A DNA stretch of 64,000 nt from Spongospora subterranea f. sp. subterranea (taxonomy: Eukaryota > Endomyxa: Phytomyxea > Phytomyxea > Plasmodiophorida), in NCBI GenBank assembly GCA_049724395.1, contig JAUGWO010000129.1:62001-126000 (forward strand). Direction: 5' to 3'. Of this stretch, positions 1 through 11,163 are shown piece after piece. The number at the start of each line of letters is the position of its first letter. The stretch's first letter is position 1. The translations under genes and the position numbers were made by a program. The notes beneath the pieces were generated by a model that was not told the DNA's origin, ran no database searches, and saw only the letters and a program-made list of their open reading frames with translations.

Positions 1-2648
1 TTGCCTTTGCTGTGTAATAGGACGCGGTTATGAATATATACGTCCCTAGCAGAAAGTTTGCAATCGTATAGCCAGGTATATAAGCAATTATCATTTTGGC
101 ATCGTGAGTCTGAACATGAATGGGGTGTAAGAAAAAGGAAAAAAGTCGACGAATTCCATACCATGTAAAGATGTAGTTGAAGTAAATATGACTCAAGAGT
201 GAACGTCCCAACGAATTGAAATATCGGCATATAACTGGAGCGAAGTGCCGGCCAGAGATTTCTTAGTATAACGTAAGCAAAAATAGGAAAACATCCCAAG
301 TACGGATGGATGCGATTATATCTGAGTTTGTCCATATGGTAGAAGAGTGTACCCCATGCAAACAAAATTGCAAGAGAAATTGCTCCAAGTGCCATTCGCT
401 TTTGAGTCTTGTGCTTGTCCTGATCAAGATTCGCCAGCCATGAACTGATTTGGGGAAACAGTACTGTGAACAAAATACCAAATGACGTCGACAACCCATC
501 TAACTGGGCACGAAACCACCATTCCGCTAGAGACCCGTTTCTAGTGAATAAACCGCCAAATACAGAAAACAAGGCATTGAATAATACTTGAATCTGAACA
601 TGAGTCACAAATCACTTCTTTGAGTAAACACAGACAACGAGCCTACTTGAAGAAGGAGAAACAGCGCAGCGGTGACGAGAACGACCTTTAGTACAGCCCC
701 CGAACCTTTATTATCACAATAAGGAATGCGAGCAACTAGCCACACAAACAGAAAGAACACCGAATGAAGCGGGCAGATATAGTACAGCATCCATTCACGG
801 CCAATTGTGGTGCATACCAGGAATACCAGAAAATTCAGGCGGAAAAGAACCTGCAGTGATATTTGGCTTAGTGTCGAGGGAATATTGGTAGATGTAACCG
901 CTTTTTAACCTTAACAATTCTTAACATTGAGAAGTCCTTTTTGATTTGGAAGAACGAAAAATTGCCAAACCCTGTCATCCACACATAACTCGAGACGAAT
1001 ACACGGATCAGATTGTAGGTCGAGGTGGCGTCGAAGATATGATACCAGATGAATGCCACTTGCATCAATCCTAAAGAGAAACCTCAGTCTGGAAACTGAA
1101 CCTACGATTTTCGAACCTTTCCATTCTTCCGTTTGAAAGCGATTGAGGAGGTTATTTTTGGCGGCTACAGCGCTGGGGATTGGTTGACGGTAAATAAATC
1201 CGACGATCAAAAGCAATACGTATGATGAGAAGAACAAATCGTAATTCTGGACTTTATGCGCTACACGAACAACAGCTGAAGGACCATCAGCGATGTACAT
1301 TGCTGTCATGACTATGCATAAGACTGCAACTGCATTGATTGCCTGGGCAGCATTGGGGATGATATCAGAGCGGATAACCGTGAGCGTACCTTCTCAGTTG
1401 CTGGAGCTACTTCGACAGAGGCGATAGGCAGAAAAACAGACTGGATCTTCTGCACAATGACCCCATTTTCGGCTTCGAAAACGGTGAACTCAAAATGACA
1501 TCGTTTCCTAATCCAAAGCCAAACGGCGAAAAACAATAACGGAAGAGATGCGCAGGCCATGGTAAGTAAGGTGCTGGAGATCGGCGCTTGTCGTGCAGAG
1601 TATTCGGTCCAATAGATAATCTGCAAGAGTCGAGAAGTGGACAATACTGTTTTCTGGATCGAGTGAATACCATCTGCTTGATCTTCGAAAGGTTCTTTCT
1701 GAAGCTGCACAAAACATCAACTAGTGCTAGTGTTGCCAATAGACATTACCTGGTCTAAAAACAATACTTTGGCGGCTGGCAAGTGCAAATTGTCTTTGAA
1801 CAATTCAATCCACAACCTGATGTTTTCATTATGATTGCCGTTTAGTGCTGCTTTGGCAGGCGACAGACGCTGCTGATCGATTGCAGGAGGACCCTCTATA
1901 ATAATTAGCGCTGGGGTATTTCCAGGAGGCAACCTTTCAAGCTTATCAGTGAACTCGATGATGGACGCCACAATGGTGTCGCCCTTGTACAAAATATCAT
2001 GGAGACCAAATGATGCATAAATGTAGTTTGGCGCTGGGAATACGCCAGCCCCTTTAGGTGTTAGATTGGAATTTACTTCCGAAGAAAATGGGGCCCAGTT
2101 AAATGAAAACATGGCGGATCCAGCGCGGTACCTTTGCTCGGTGTGATCTCCCGTCTTTGACGAAGGCGACGGTAACCCAAATTGTGCTGCCTTTAATTCA
2201 TGAAAGACATCTCGTGCCGTCGAATCACCAACCTTTTCAAAAAGTCAACGCCTAAAGAATTCAAAAGTGTGCCTGACAGCAAGTACCATATGAACCCAAC
2301 GGTTCCGAAGCAACGACGTAATAGTGGTAATATCGAAAATAGGAGTTCTGCACATTTCAGCATTCTCAGCCATTGATAGACTTTGAATACATGTCTGGGA
2401 CAATATACGATTCGAGTCTATCGCGCCTCTATTTGACATCAATTGACCGATCCTAAACATTTTTATACATACTGATCGATAGTGCATGGATGAACAGCAA
2501 CCAAAAGATGGATGCAAGCGCCAACACCACCAACCCCGTAAACGTCATGATGAAGACGTAAGAATTCGGTTGCTTGCCGGTGGGAACAATTCCAAGTTCC
2601 TGATCGACGGCGGACCTTAATCCGATAAGCTCGGACGGATCCTCCATG
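1..2648 (-). CDS. CAS1-domain O-acetyltransferase (CASD1/Cas1p type), 3' end beyond window
   Basis: Multi-exon gene read on the minus strand; the C-terminus lies off the left edge. The family acetylates sugars (sialic acid in animals, capsule glucuronoxylomannan in Cryptococcus) in the Golgi membrane. Domains in order: an N-terminal membrane anchor near 2,470-2,560; an SGNH/PC-esterase domain starting with the nucleophile motif VGDSTARDVF near 2,190-2,230, reached by a phase-0 intron of about 54 nt; the catalytic DGIH motif near 1,665; a second helix near 1,560; then the multi-helix acyltransferase region with RFQTEEWKGLMQVAFIWYH (split by an intron near 1,120), WMTGFGNFSFF near 980 and FRLNFLVFL near 835, ending in LESYLLQLHLYM and IPGYTIANFLLGTYIF near 10-210. 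Esterase and membrane parts are both intact as far as visible. The first ATG (MEDPSELIG) is the likely start, since the longer frame upstream lacks a Met. Family assignment is secure; substrate is unknown. Confidence 0.88.
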
Positions 2649-2699
2649 AAGGAGTTGATGTGTGTCTGTTTAATAAGCGGTGTGGGGTGGTATATCAAA

Positions 2700-5150
2700 G
2701 GGGTTCACCAGTGATCACTGATCGACAGTAGTTCACAGACCTGTTCATGTTGCACCTAATCCTAGTGGGCGACCTCTTGTATCGATACAGGTGGCCACTT
2801 TCACTGTCCTTGACCGGCAAACAAGGTCATTTCCTATACTGGCTTTCCAAGAAATCGCTCAGTTCTTCTCAACGGAGCGAGGAGGTAGGATATTCGGCGC
2901 TACGATGGCGTAAAAACAGCAATGTGGGACCGAACAAAGTTATTGTTGCGTTTTCAACCTCCGTCAACCCGGAATTCCTTTTAACAAATGAAATTTGTCT
3001 CATTGGCAGTCACTGCTACATGGCCATCTTTTTCGAAGCGCGTATGTTCGTAGACCGTTTGACGTCAAATCACCCACCATTAATTATTGGGTGACGCAAA
3101 AAGGAATCCCTGCTGTGTCGAGGTCATGCACCACATCATCCTTTTGTCGCGATTTCATTGGAGGCTGACGATTACCTGCTGCCTTCATCCTGAGTGAAGT
3201 GCCATAATCTTAGCCTGGTGTTTGCAATGCGATTGTGTTCATGGCCATGGCGCCTCTTTGATCTGAGCATTATCTATACGGGTTTGGCGGTTGTGCAGCC
3301 GATGAATTTAGTGTCAAAAATCAGGAACATTGGGTCTAATAAATGGTTGGAGTCGGCTACTATCAGGCATGGTGGTGATGGAGCCTGGAGTCTTTCCCTA
3401 TGAACCCACACCCAGTATGTAGAACGACCGACTCTATACTATTCGGGGTACGAAATCATGTATTTGGATAACAGTACAAGGTTTGACATCCACCGCACAA
3501 TCAGATTCAGCGAAAAACCAGATAACGACTACGATGATATATCAACTAAGCACAACATGATATACTATGGACAAAGAAGTAGAAAACATCAACACGTATC
3601 GATTAGGGATAGGAACAATATAGGAATCATGACCAAACGACAAATTACTCAATAGAAACACTGATAAACCACAAACACTCTATGCATTAAACTTGAGATA
3701 ACGGCCAGTACCGTTTTTGCGATGTCTGCTTTTGGGTCATCACTGTTCGGTGTCTGTATGACTTCAGTATATTCGCCAACATTCTTATCCACGAATCTTC
3801 GTTGTTTTCGGGACATTTTGTTGCGTTTGGTGTTGGCATTGCTCCATCATTGTCGTGGTCGGGCTGTCAGGCCTGATAATTCGCTTGTGTATCGCCCTAC
3901 TATCCCGTTGTGTGTCGTCCTGTCGCAATCCGCGAGGTTATTTCTTATCTGATGGTGTTCACTCGGCTGTATATCTACTGTCGTTGAACCTCCGCTGTCA
4001 AGGTGTAAGGATGGAGTGTTAATATTGGTCTTGGTACTGGTCGTTTTCTCTATCATTGTCGCGGTGAATCACATGTATTGGGATGCAATTACACAGGCGA
4101 AGCTGCAAAACAACGCCAAATGTCGTCTGTAAGAAGTGTCACCGAATCAAATGCGGCTCGGAGAACAACCGCAACTTCATCCTATTTGACATCTGTTGGA
4201 GTCAAGAAACCGATCAGACACCGCACTGCATCAGGTGTGACGACGATGGTCACCTGGGTCGGAAATGCCCTCTCAGACTGTTGTTATGAGCCACCAGTAC
4301 CAATAGGGGGAAACAGCAAAGGATTACATAAACATGTAGAATAACAGTAGCCACAACCAGAAAAACAGGCTCGCTCATGTATCTGAGCAAGAGCGGGTCT
4401 GCTGAAAAGTCTTTGAGAAGTTGTAGTGCAGTGGGAACTGCAGCGATGGTCGACAATTGACACCGAACAGCATGCACACCAGTATCACTTCAATATTGAA
4501 CGGATAGGTTCCTTGGCGATTCGTTCGTGCGATCACACCTTTCAAACACTAATGTAATTGAAAGGTGCAGCCATTTAAGCGTCAACTTTCGGGTGATGAC
4601 TGACCCAAATAATGCATGCAAAGGCGATTGCCGGCCAGGATCGAGGGTTTTGAACCGAACATGCAAATGACAGCCACTGAAAATACCGAAGTAAACTGTA
4701 TGTAATTTCAACAGACCGTCGAAGCGAATAAACTAGGTTGAAAGAGTCACCAACACATTTATTTCAATCTCATAAAAGTTATTCGTCGTTGACCTGGCCC
4801 TGCATCTGCTAAGTGAATTATTGAGCACTTCGACAATTCTCGAGTCTTTATATGCTGTTGTTAGGTTAACACCACTGGAGTATATGAACGAGAACATCCA
4901 TGAAGCATCTGCCGGTCTATTGATCATCTCCATGATCAACTCGACACCCTCATTTGGTGAGGGCGTGCCGGTTGTCCGATGAAGGCGTCGGTTGTCCGGT
5001 TCACAACTGATCGATCGGGTCTATGAGATCAGCAGTCGCACAGTTGGCTGGCGCTATAGAGGTCCAAGGTCACGTCACAGGGTCAGAGAACCTGATCAAC
5101 CGGTACTAAACCTGGGCGCTAAACCATCCTCTATCTTTATACCACTCTAA
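2700..5150. other. Stretch without a recognised gene; one zinc-knuckle-like reading frame
   Basis: About 2.4 kb between the CAS1-type gene and the C2H2 gene. Open frames exist, for example 2,747-3,094 on plus (115 codons) and 4,733-4,939 on minus, but none resembles a known family. At 4,083-4,289 on plus a short frame carries CIRCDDDGHLGRKC, a CX2CX4HX4C zinc knuckle, preceded by a CKKCHRIKC pair. Such knuckles occur in retroelement Gag proteins and in some cellular nucleic-acid-binding proteins; given the retroelement load of the window, old Gag debris is my first guess. I see no promoter, RNA gene or long repeat here. Confidence 0.35.
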
Positions 5151-5255
5151 TACTTATTTTGGTTTTCAAAATGTTCGTCACATCCTGAGAATGATTTGTC
5201 GGAAGGAGTCGTGAAAGGAGCTGGTCTTGGGCTGCTGGCTTCAGCGAGTCTGTTC

Positions 5256-6170
5256 ATGTCGGGGTCAAGAAAATCAACCGCCATTTCACACGAAACCGGA
5301 GAATTATCTCCTTCTGATTCGCAGGGACGGCGAAGTGTTGACGCCAATAGCTACAGCGGTGAATCCAACGCCAGCGATCGAGAAGAAGGTAGCAGCGACA
5401 TCGACGAATCTGACGCCATTTCCAACAGCAACGACGAAGCGTGGCTTCCACGCGAGGAAATGAAATCGGCTTGGTACAAGCCGCCACTCTTTGGAGTCGA
5501 TATATCAGCAATGGAATACGCAATGGATCAGTTTCTAAGCCAAGCTTCTAAATCGGAACCGCATTTGAAATCCACAACCAGAACAAGTTGCCGTCTATGC
5601 TCATTCACAGACGCGAGCTATGACCGTTTGATTGAGCATATGATTGTCGAGCATCGTCTTTCGTTATTGAGGTCGATGCACGAACTGAATCTGATCGGCA
5701 TGAGACAGCACCATTGTGTTCGCATGCAGACCGATAAGATGAATGACCTCGGGAACCTGTTCACAGCGATTTCGTCAGCGGCAATGTCGTCTGTGTTGGA
5801 GATTGCACAATTGTCGCCGCCGGATACGGATGGTTCCTCCGCTAGTACGATGACGCCGTTCGTGGAGAAAGTCCTGAAGGATGGTCCAACAGCTTGGATC
5901 ATGGAATATGCTAAATGCAACAAAAGAATAAGGCCCGAATTGGCCCCTGAACCGAATCTGGTCCCCAAACATTTTCGAGTTCAGGAATTTCCACTGTCTT
6001 ATCCAATCTGTCCGATAACGTCAAGGGCCACCTCCAAATTAGGCCCCGGCTACCAAGATCATTCCATCAGGGAATCGCCCGGCTACGAAGGCGTCGTGGA
6101 AGTTCCGTTCGCTAGCAAGTACGATCATAATCCACAATCGAACGCGAAAACTATTTGGCCCCGTATATAA
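5256..6170 (+). CDS. Protein with one C2H2 zinc finger, otherwise unrecognised
   Basis: Single open exon. The frame is open from about 5,150, but the first in-frame ATG is at 5,256 (MSGSRKSTAI), so I use that; an upstream exon joined by a short intron is possible. The N-terminal part is acidic and Ser/Asp/Glu rich (low complexity). The middle holds a canonical finger starting CRLCSFTDASYDRLIEHM, with spacing CX2CX12HX4H, followed by a helical tail rich in Met and Leu. A single finger of this kind can bind DNA, RNA or protein. The C-terminal 70 residues are Pro-rich with no domain I know. The length (about 304 codons) and the clean finger argue for a real gene; its role cannot be inferred. Confidence 0.6.
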   Translation: MSGSRKSTAISHETGELSPSDSQGRRSVDANSYSGESNASDREEGSSDIDESDAISNSNDEAWLPREEMKSAWYKPPLFGVDISAMEYAMDQFLSQASKSEPHLKSTTRTSCRLCSFTDASYDRLIEHMIVEHRLSLLRSMHELNLIGMRQHHCVRMQTDKMNDLGNLFTAISSAAMSSVLEIAQLSPPDTDGSSASTMTPFVEKVLKDGPTAWIMEYAKCNKRIRPELAPEPNLVPKHFRVQEFPLSYPICPITSRATSKLGPGYQDHSIRESPGYEGVVEVPFASKYDHNPQSNAKTIWPRI

Positions 6171-6384
6171 ATTAGGTTTTATCGTAATGGGCATCTTTCA
6201 GTCCTTCATTCTTGTATTCGTTCAATCTTTCATAGCGGTCTCTAACAATTTCGGGTATCCTTTTCTCACTTCAACGTCATGAAACAAAAATGTTTGAAAC
6301 TATGATACCTGTGGTTTGGACATGATAATGGGGGACAACCGAACCCCGAACCAGCAGACAAATTTGACTAAGGACTGAACATCG

Positions 6385-6600
6385 TCCTTAATTTCTATCG
6401 CTATCATGGTCGTTTAGTTGCCTAGGCCCGAGTGTCCAAAACTGACAACGTTTTCTCACAACGCGCTATGATCGGGTACCGCTTCCTAATTGTACTATGT
6501 TTTCATGGGAGAAGTCTTATTTTTAGATCTGAGAGACTACGATGAAGTCGGCCGGAATACGTTGCGATTTCGGGATCGCTGCTGGAGGATCTCCAGGAGA
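6385..6600 (+). pseudogene. Decayed fragment of the eight-helix membrane protein family
   Basis: DNA here aligns by eye to 7,995-8,175 of the open copy: shared strings include gctatcatggtcgt and tgaagtc(g/t)gccggaata, with many substitutions and small indels in between. No frame is kept. This is the most diverged of the four copies in the cluster, so it records an older duplication than the 7.5-11.2 kb tandem pair. Confidence 0.75.
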
Positions 6601-6779
6601 ACCGTGGCAAGTGACAGCATCCAAAATCAAAAAAGATTCTCCCCATATGTCAACATCCCAAATTGGCTATATTTCGAAATGAATGTTGGTGTGGGAAAGA
6701 ATATGAAAAGTTAAAGTGCTTGGCTATTATGGGCGGTTTGGTTCGTTTTCCAGATTGAACCCGTGAATGATCAAATGAT

Positions 6780-7515
6780 ATCTACCCTATGTGCTACTAA
6801 TCGACCTTCCTGTCCTGTAACTATGGGTACTCTTTTCGCTTCTATAAACACTTCTCATTTCTCTCTCTTCATCATCTCCTCTCCCTTTCATCGCTATTCC
6901 GCCCTGGCCACTGTCGGCCGGAAAAAAAGCTTTTGTTAGGCACATCTGAAGCAATTGAGATAAAAGGCTTCGAGGTGAAACCTGATGGCTCAAAACCCTG
7001 CCAACCGATCAACAGTTCGATTTCCCCCGCACCCTATCATAGCATACAAATGCTCCATGCAATCAAAGTTCATGATAGTCGTTTCTGCACAGTAAACCAA
7101 ATTGATGAGTTGAAGCCGCATCATGCAAGGATGATGTCTGCCTTTATAAAACGAAGGGCGCAGCGGTCAATGCTCTCATCTTCAGAGTCATACTATGAAA
7201 CATCGTCGAAAGGAACCCTATGAACTATGTGTTTGAGAGCTTTCCTAATAAAACTCAAACTCCCGTGCTGTAGACAAGGGTTTCACGCCAGGCGAAGAAC
7301 GGCGGCAAATACGATGAACTTTGTGGATGATCTGCCGACCACATGGTGCTCGCGCACTTTGACATGGCGAGAACGTTATTGCTCGATAACGCCAAAGACA
7401 TGCGATGGGAAATTCCTAGGCGCCTGACCCGCAACTGTTCAATTATCGAATTCTTTACAGGAAAGACAGGCAATGGGTGCGCAAGCTGGTGCTCCGCAAA
7501 GCGATGTACTCAGCC
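6780..7515. other. Unassigned sequence upstream of the membrane-protein gene
   Basis: Open frames on plus at 6,933-7,223 (96 codons) and 7,343-7,546 (67 codons) have no resemblance I can name. The residues read as ordinary soluble protein rather than low complexity, so these could be remnants of a retroelement or of a host gene. I make no functional call. Confidence 0.25.
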
Positions 7516-7518
7516 AAG

Positions 7519-8808
7519 CGATGTTAATACTTTGCTTGAGATATGAATACAAACCGAAGACGTCAGAGTCCCTTTTGAATAAAAAACGATGCAGTCGCTG
7601 GCATCAACTTCTAGAATAATAACAAACTTTTTAGCGAAATTCATGGCCTCTATCATGAGTAAAGGACCCAATTCGTATCTCCGATAATCTCAGAACCTTA
7701 TCCGTTTGCATTCGGAGGTTAACACATACGAGCCCGCATCATCGGAGGAATCCAGTTTTCGATTTCATCTGGCCGAAGCAGCAAAAAGAATGCAGAAACA
7801 GGGAGAGGTTTGGCAGACCCCAAACTTGAATGCTTTCAAGATACTTAGTGCATTGGAGATATGCACAGCCGTACTTCTGTTATACTTCTTAGTGACCGCC
7901 ATTTCTTCAGCCTCGTGGTTCTGGGCCACCTCTGCGACTTATGACCTCAATGTCGTTGAATATGGACTGAATATCGCTTTGATATTGATTCATTCCATTG
8001 CTATCATGGTCGTCCAGTTTTCTAGGCCTGAGATGTCCCAAACCAGCAACATGTTCGTACAAGGCGCTCTAATTGGGTTCCGCTTCCCATTGGCCATGTT
8101 TCTTATTGGAGAAGCCTCATCCTGGATCTGGGGGACAACGATGAAGTCTGCCGGAATATGCTGTCTTTCCGCCATAGCTGCGGGACAAATGCAAGGCGGG
8201 ATTTTCATGTATTCTCATCAGTTTGGCGAGAAAGCTCCTAAGACTAATCATCAGCATTGGTTTTCTAAGCAGTCTCTCTGGATTGAAGGAATCTCCATAA
8301 TCACATTGGGAGCGATACTGATTCTATCAGCAGTTTGCCTAATATGGCAATCTGTGTTTCTACCAGCAAACCAGGCGTTTGCGTTAGCGAGCAGCGCCTT
8401 CGCCTATATTGGCGCCTTTGGGTATGCAGTGTTCCTCAAATTGCATTTATACTCGAAGGAGCATTTGGCTATGGGCGCATTAACAGGAATGATGAGCGCC
8501 ATTGGAATCATAGCTGCACGTTGGTGTATTCGGACGGCGAGCTTTGCCAATTGGTCTTGGTTTCCAATAACGGCAATCACAGTACAAGCCGTCCTGACCA
8601 TTGCAATATTATCATCTGTTATACGCTGGTGCACCATTGAGACCAATACGAGAGCAAATGGTGAAGACCAACGCCAGGATACATTATCAGTCAAAGACAT
8701 TCTGGAAGACGTTAGGGTGCCTTCGTGATTATACAAGACACCTTGGGTTTGGTGCGCCATCCTGTTCATTGCTGATCCTGATTTTTGAACCGTCCATCTA
8801 ATATATTA
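7519..8808 (+). repeat. Direct repeat unit A, containing the open membrane-protein gene
   Basis: About 1.29 kb that reappears at 9,870-11,163. Homology begins near gcgatgttaatacttt, about 270 bp upstream of the conserved coding region, and fades about 80 bp after the stop codon. Over the last 850 bp the two copies differ at only a few per cent of positions, whereas the upstream part has diverged much more. Confidence 0.85.
7706..8728 (+). CDS. Unrecognised eight-helix membrane protein, open copy of a local family
   Basis: The frame is open over about 340 codons, but its first codon is TTG; the first ATG is at 7,790 (MQKQGEVWQ), giving about 312 residues, or an upstream exon supplies the start. 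The homologous position in the second copy carries an ATG (10,030) that is changed here and is followed in this copy by an in-frame stop, so the original start appears lost. Eight strongly hydrophobic segments can be counted (for example ICTAVLLLYFLVTAISS, ISIITLGAILILSAVCLIW, AFALASSAFAYIGAFGYAVF, ITVQAVLTIAILSSVIRW), separated by short loops, with a polar C-terminal tail of about 30 residues. No Lys in the last helices of rhodopsin type, no GPCR signature and no transporter motif was found. It sits in a direct repeat with the copy at 10,030. Function unknown. Confidence 0.7.
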   Translation: MHSEVNTYEPASSEESSFRFHLAEAAKRMQKQGEVWQTPNLNAFKILSALEICTAVLLLYFLVTAISSASWFWATSATYDLNVVEYGLNIALILIHSIAIMVVQFSRPEMSQTSNMFVQGALIGFRFPLAMFLIGEASSWIWGTTMKSAGICCLSAIAAGQMQGGIFMYSHQFGEKAPKTNHQHWFSKQSLWIEGISIITLGAILILSAVCLIWQSVFLPANQAFALASSAFAYIGAFGYAVFLKLHLYSKEHLAMGALTGMMSAIGIIAARWCIRTASFANWSWFPITAITVQAVLTIAILSSVIRWCTIETNTRANGEDQRQDTLSVKDILEDVRVPS

Positions 8809-8939
8809 ACAGCTACGGCTTCTGATTTAGTTTTTGGTATTCAATGTGTTTCTCATATTGGGTTTGGACTTATAGACGTCCCATAGAATACTATGTTACA
8901 CTGTGCCCTGTATCGAGTGTCCTCGTGACCGTATAACAA

Positions 8940-9480
8940 GCGGCTCTGCGTTTCTTTCATCCCACCGTCAGTTCTATTACGGTCGAAATGGAATCTGATG
9001 AGATCGAACAGGTATGTCGATCAGCGTCGAGTGCATTTCAGCCCACGAGGACTCCTTGGTCAACTTGCTAACTCTTGTTGCGTTTTTCCTAGGCGACGGC
9101 AGTTGCAGATAACGGATTCGATGTCCTCCTTCCTCGAACCGGGCTGTTATACTCTGAAAAAGGGGATCTAACTGAAATTCTGTGCAAACCAAAGATAATG
9201 CCAATCAAATCTATCATATTAGAAAAACTTGAGAAAATGGAGCAAGATGCCATACGAAGACAAAAGTCCTGAAACACTGTATGATTCTCATGTTATGGCT
9301 CTAAAGGTTCAATGATTGTTCTACATCTCTGATTATGTCGCATGATTCATAAAGCTAACAGCTCAGTTCATCACAATAATCTGTAATATATGTTTATAAA
9401 TGTGTACTGGGACATGTGATTCCAGTGCGAACCGATGATCTACAACATCGTTGAATTTGGTACAGTAGCAAGTTGTCATC
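8940..9480 (+). repeat. Dispersed repeat with SAM-like gene, copy 1
   Basis: Aligns by eye with 15,807-16,322 in the same orientation. Similarity begins about 45 bp upstream of the ATG (ctgcgtttctttcatccca), runs through both exons and the intron, and continues about 200 bp past the stop to gtagcaagtt. Because the intron is present in both copies, duplication took place at DNA level rather than through mRNA. Confidence 0.8.
8988..9272 (+). CDS. Tiny SAM-like domain protein, two exons (copy 1)
   Basis: Exon 1 (8,988-9,011) encodes MESDEIEQ; an 81-nt GT-AG intron (9,012-9,092) follows; exon 2 (9,093-9,272) completes a protein of 67 residues. The core VADNGFDVLLPRTGLLYSEK followed by GDLTEILCKP and a basic helix (IKSIILEKLEKMEQ) fits the sterile alpha motif pattern (a buried FD, then a short acidic helix and L-x-E-I-x-x-KP before the last helix). 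SAM domains are protein- or RNA-interaction modules; here the domain is nearly the whole protein. Frame, splice sites and codon phase all agree, which supports a real gene. A second copy lies at 15,864, where both splice sites are altered. Family call is by pattern only. Confidence 0.6.
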
Positions 9481-9509
9481 GATAGAGAAGGTTTCATTTT
9501 GACGAAATA

Positions 9510-9852
9510 CAGGCTGGATAGAATCAGTATATCGATCTTAATGCTATTATGGAGATTCCTTCAATCCAGGAAGAGTGCTGAGAAAACCAATGCTGGTGTT
9601 TAGTCTTGAAGGATTTCTCACCAAACTGATGAGAATACATGAAAATCCCCGCATCTTTGGCGGAAAGAAAACATTCCTCCCGACTTTATCGTAGTCCCCC
9701 AGGTCCAGGGTGAGACTCCTCCGATCAAAACATAGCTTGAATATCGCTGAGATATTGATTTATTCTATTTCTATCATGCCCTTTCTAGGCCTCATGCCCT
9801 TTCTAGGAGATGTCCAAATCAACAACATGTTCGTACAAGGCGCTCTAATCAA
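9510..9852. pseudogene. Rearranged fragments of the membrane-protein gene (inverted plus direct)
   Basis: 9,510-9,745 is the reverse complement of a diverged copy of 8,100-8,330 (shared strings include ggagattccttcaatcca and gatgagaatacatgaaaatc). 9,746-9,852 then matches 7,965-8,075 in direct orientation, ending gttcgtacaaggcgctctaa. The join creates a head-to-head arrangement of two parts of one gene. No open frame survives. Confidence 0.75.
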
Positions 9853-9869
9853 TGCGTCGCAAGGCGAAT

Positions 9870-11163
9870 CAGCCACGCAATGTTAATACTTTGGTTAAGA
9901 TATGAATATAAACCGAAGACGCCAGTGTCCCTTTTCTGGAAAGAAAAACGATGCAGTCGCTGGCAACATCTTCTGGCAAAACCAACTTTTTAGCGAAGTT
10001 TATGGCTCTGTCATTTGTAAAGGACCCATATGTATCTCCTCTGCGCTCAGAACATTGTGCGATTGCAATCGGCGGTTGACACAGACGAACACGAATTATC
10101 GGAGAAATCCAGTTTTCGATTTCATCTGGCCGAAGCTAAAAAAAAATGCAGAAACAGGGAGAGGTTTGGCAGACCCCAAACTAGAATGCTTTCAAGATAC
10201 TTAGTGCATTGGAGATATGCACAGCCGTACTTCTGTTATACTTCTTAGTGACCGCCATTTTTTCAGCCTCGTGGTTCTGGGCCACCTCTGCGACTTATGA
10301 CCTCAATGTCGTGGAATATGGACTGAATATCGCTTTGATATTGATTCATTCTTTTGCTATCATGGTCGTTCAGTTTTCTAGGTCTGAGATGTCCAAAACC
10401 AGCAACATGCTCATATAAGGCGCTCTAATTGGGTTCCGCTTCCCATTGGCCATGTTTCTGATTGGAGAAGCCTCATCCTGGATCTGGGGGACAACGATGA
10501 AGTCTGCCGGAATATGCTGTCTTTCCGCCATAGCTGTGGGACAAATGCAAGGCGGGATTTTCATGTATTCTCATCAGTTTGGCGAGAAAGCTCCTAAGAC
10601 TAATCATCAGCATTGGTTTTCAAAGCAGTCTCTCTGGATTGAAGGAATCTCCATAATCACATTGGGAGCGATACTGATTCTATCAGCAGTTTGCCTAATA
10701 TGGCAATCTGTGTTTCTACCAGCAAACCAGGCGTTTGCGTTAGCGAGCAGCGCCTTCGCCTATATTGGCGCCTTTGGGTATGCAGTGTTCCTCAAATTGC
10801 ATTTATACTCGAAGGAGCATTTGGCTATGGGCGCAATAACAGGAATGATGAGCGCCATTGGAATCATAGCTGCACGTTGGTGTATTCGGACGGCGAGCTT
10901 TGCCGATTGGTCTTGGTTTCCAATAACGGCAATCACAGTACAAGCCGTCCTGACCATTGCAATAATGTCATCTGTTATACGCTGGTGCACCATCGAGACC
11001 AATACGAAAGCCAATGCTGAAGACCAACGTCAGGATACATTATCAGTCAAATACATTCTGGAAGACGTTAGGGTGCCTTCGTGATTATACAAGACACCTT
11101 GGGTTTGGTGCGCCATCCTGTTCATCGCTGAGCCTGATTTTCTGAACCGTCCATCAAATATAT
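9870..11163 (+). repeat. Direct repeat unit B, containing the broken membrane-protein copy
   Basis: Partner of the unit at 7,519-8,808, offset about 2.35 kb. The rearranged fragment at 9,510-9,852 and the SAM-like gene lie between the two units. Confidence 0.85.
10030..11084 (+). pseudogene. Second copy of the eight-helix membrane protein, broken
   Basis: Near-identical to the gene at 7,706-8,728 downstream of about 10,200. It keeps an ATG at 10,030 (MYLLCAQNIVRLQ), which aligns to the lost start of copy 1. A one-base deletion near 10,137-10,147, in a run of A where copy 1 has a mixed sequence, shifts the frame before the first helix. A CAA-to-TAA change near 10,418 interrupts the loop after helix 2. 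The last 212 codons (10,446-11,084, starting MAMFLIGEASS) remain open and almost unchanged, which either means the damage is recent or that a shorter product is still made. The intact 3' part differs from copy 1 mainly by conservative changes. Confidence 0.7.

Noticed and set aside
5147-5523. Minus-strand frames over the N-terminus of the C2H2 protein
   Set aside because: They mirror the Ser/Asp-rich plus frame and lack domains; the plus frame has a canonical finger.
7706-8728. The eight-helix protein as a rhodopsin or heliorhodopsin
   Set aside because: No retinal-binding Lys motif in a late helix and no family signature; helix count and loops do not fit.
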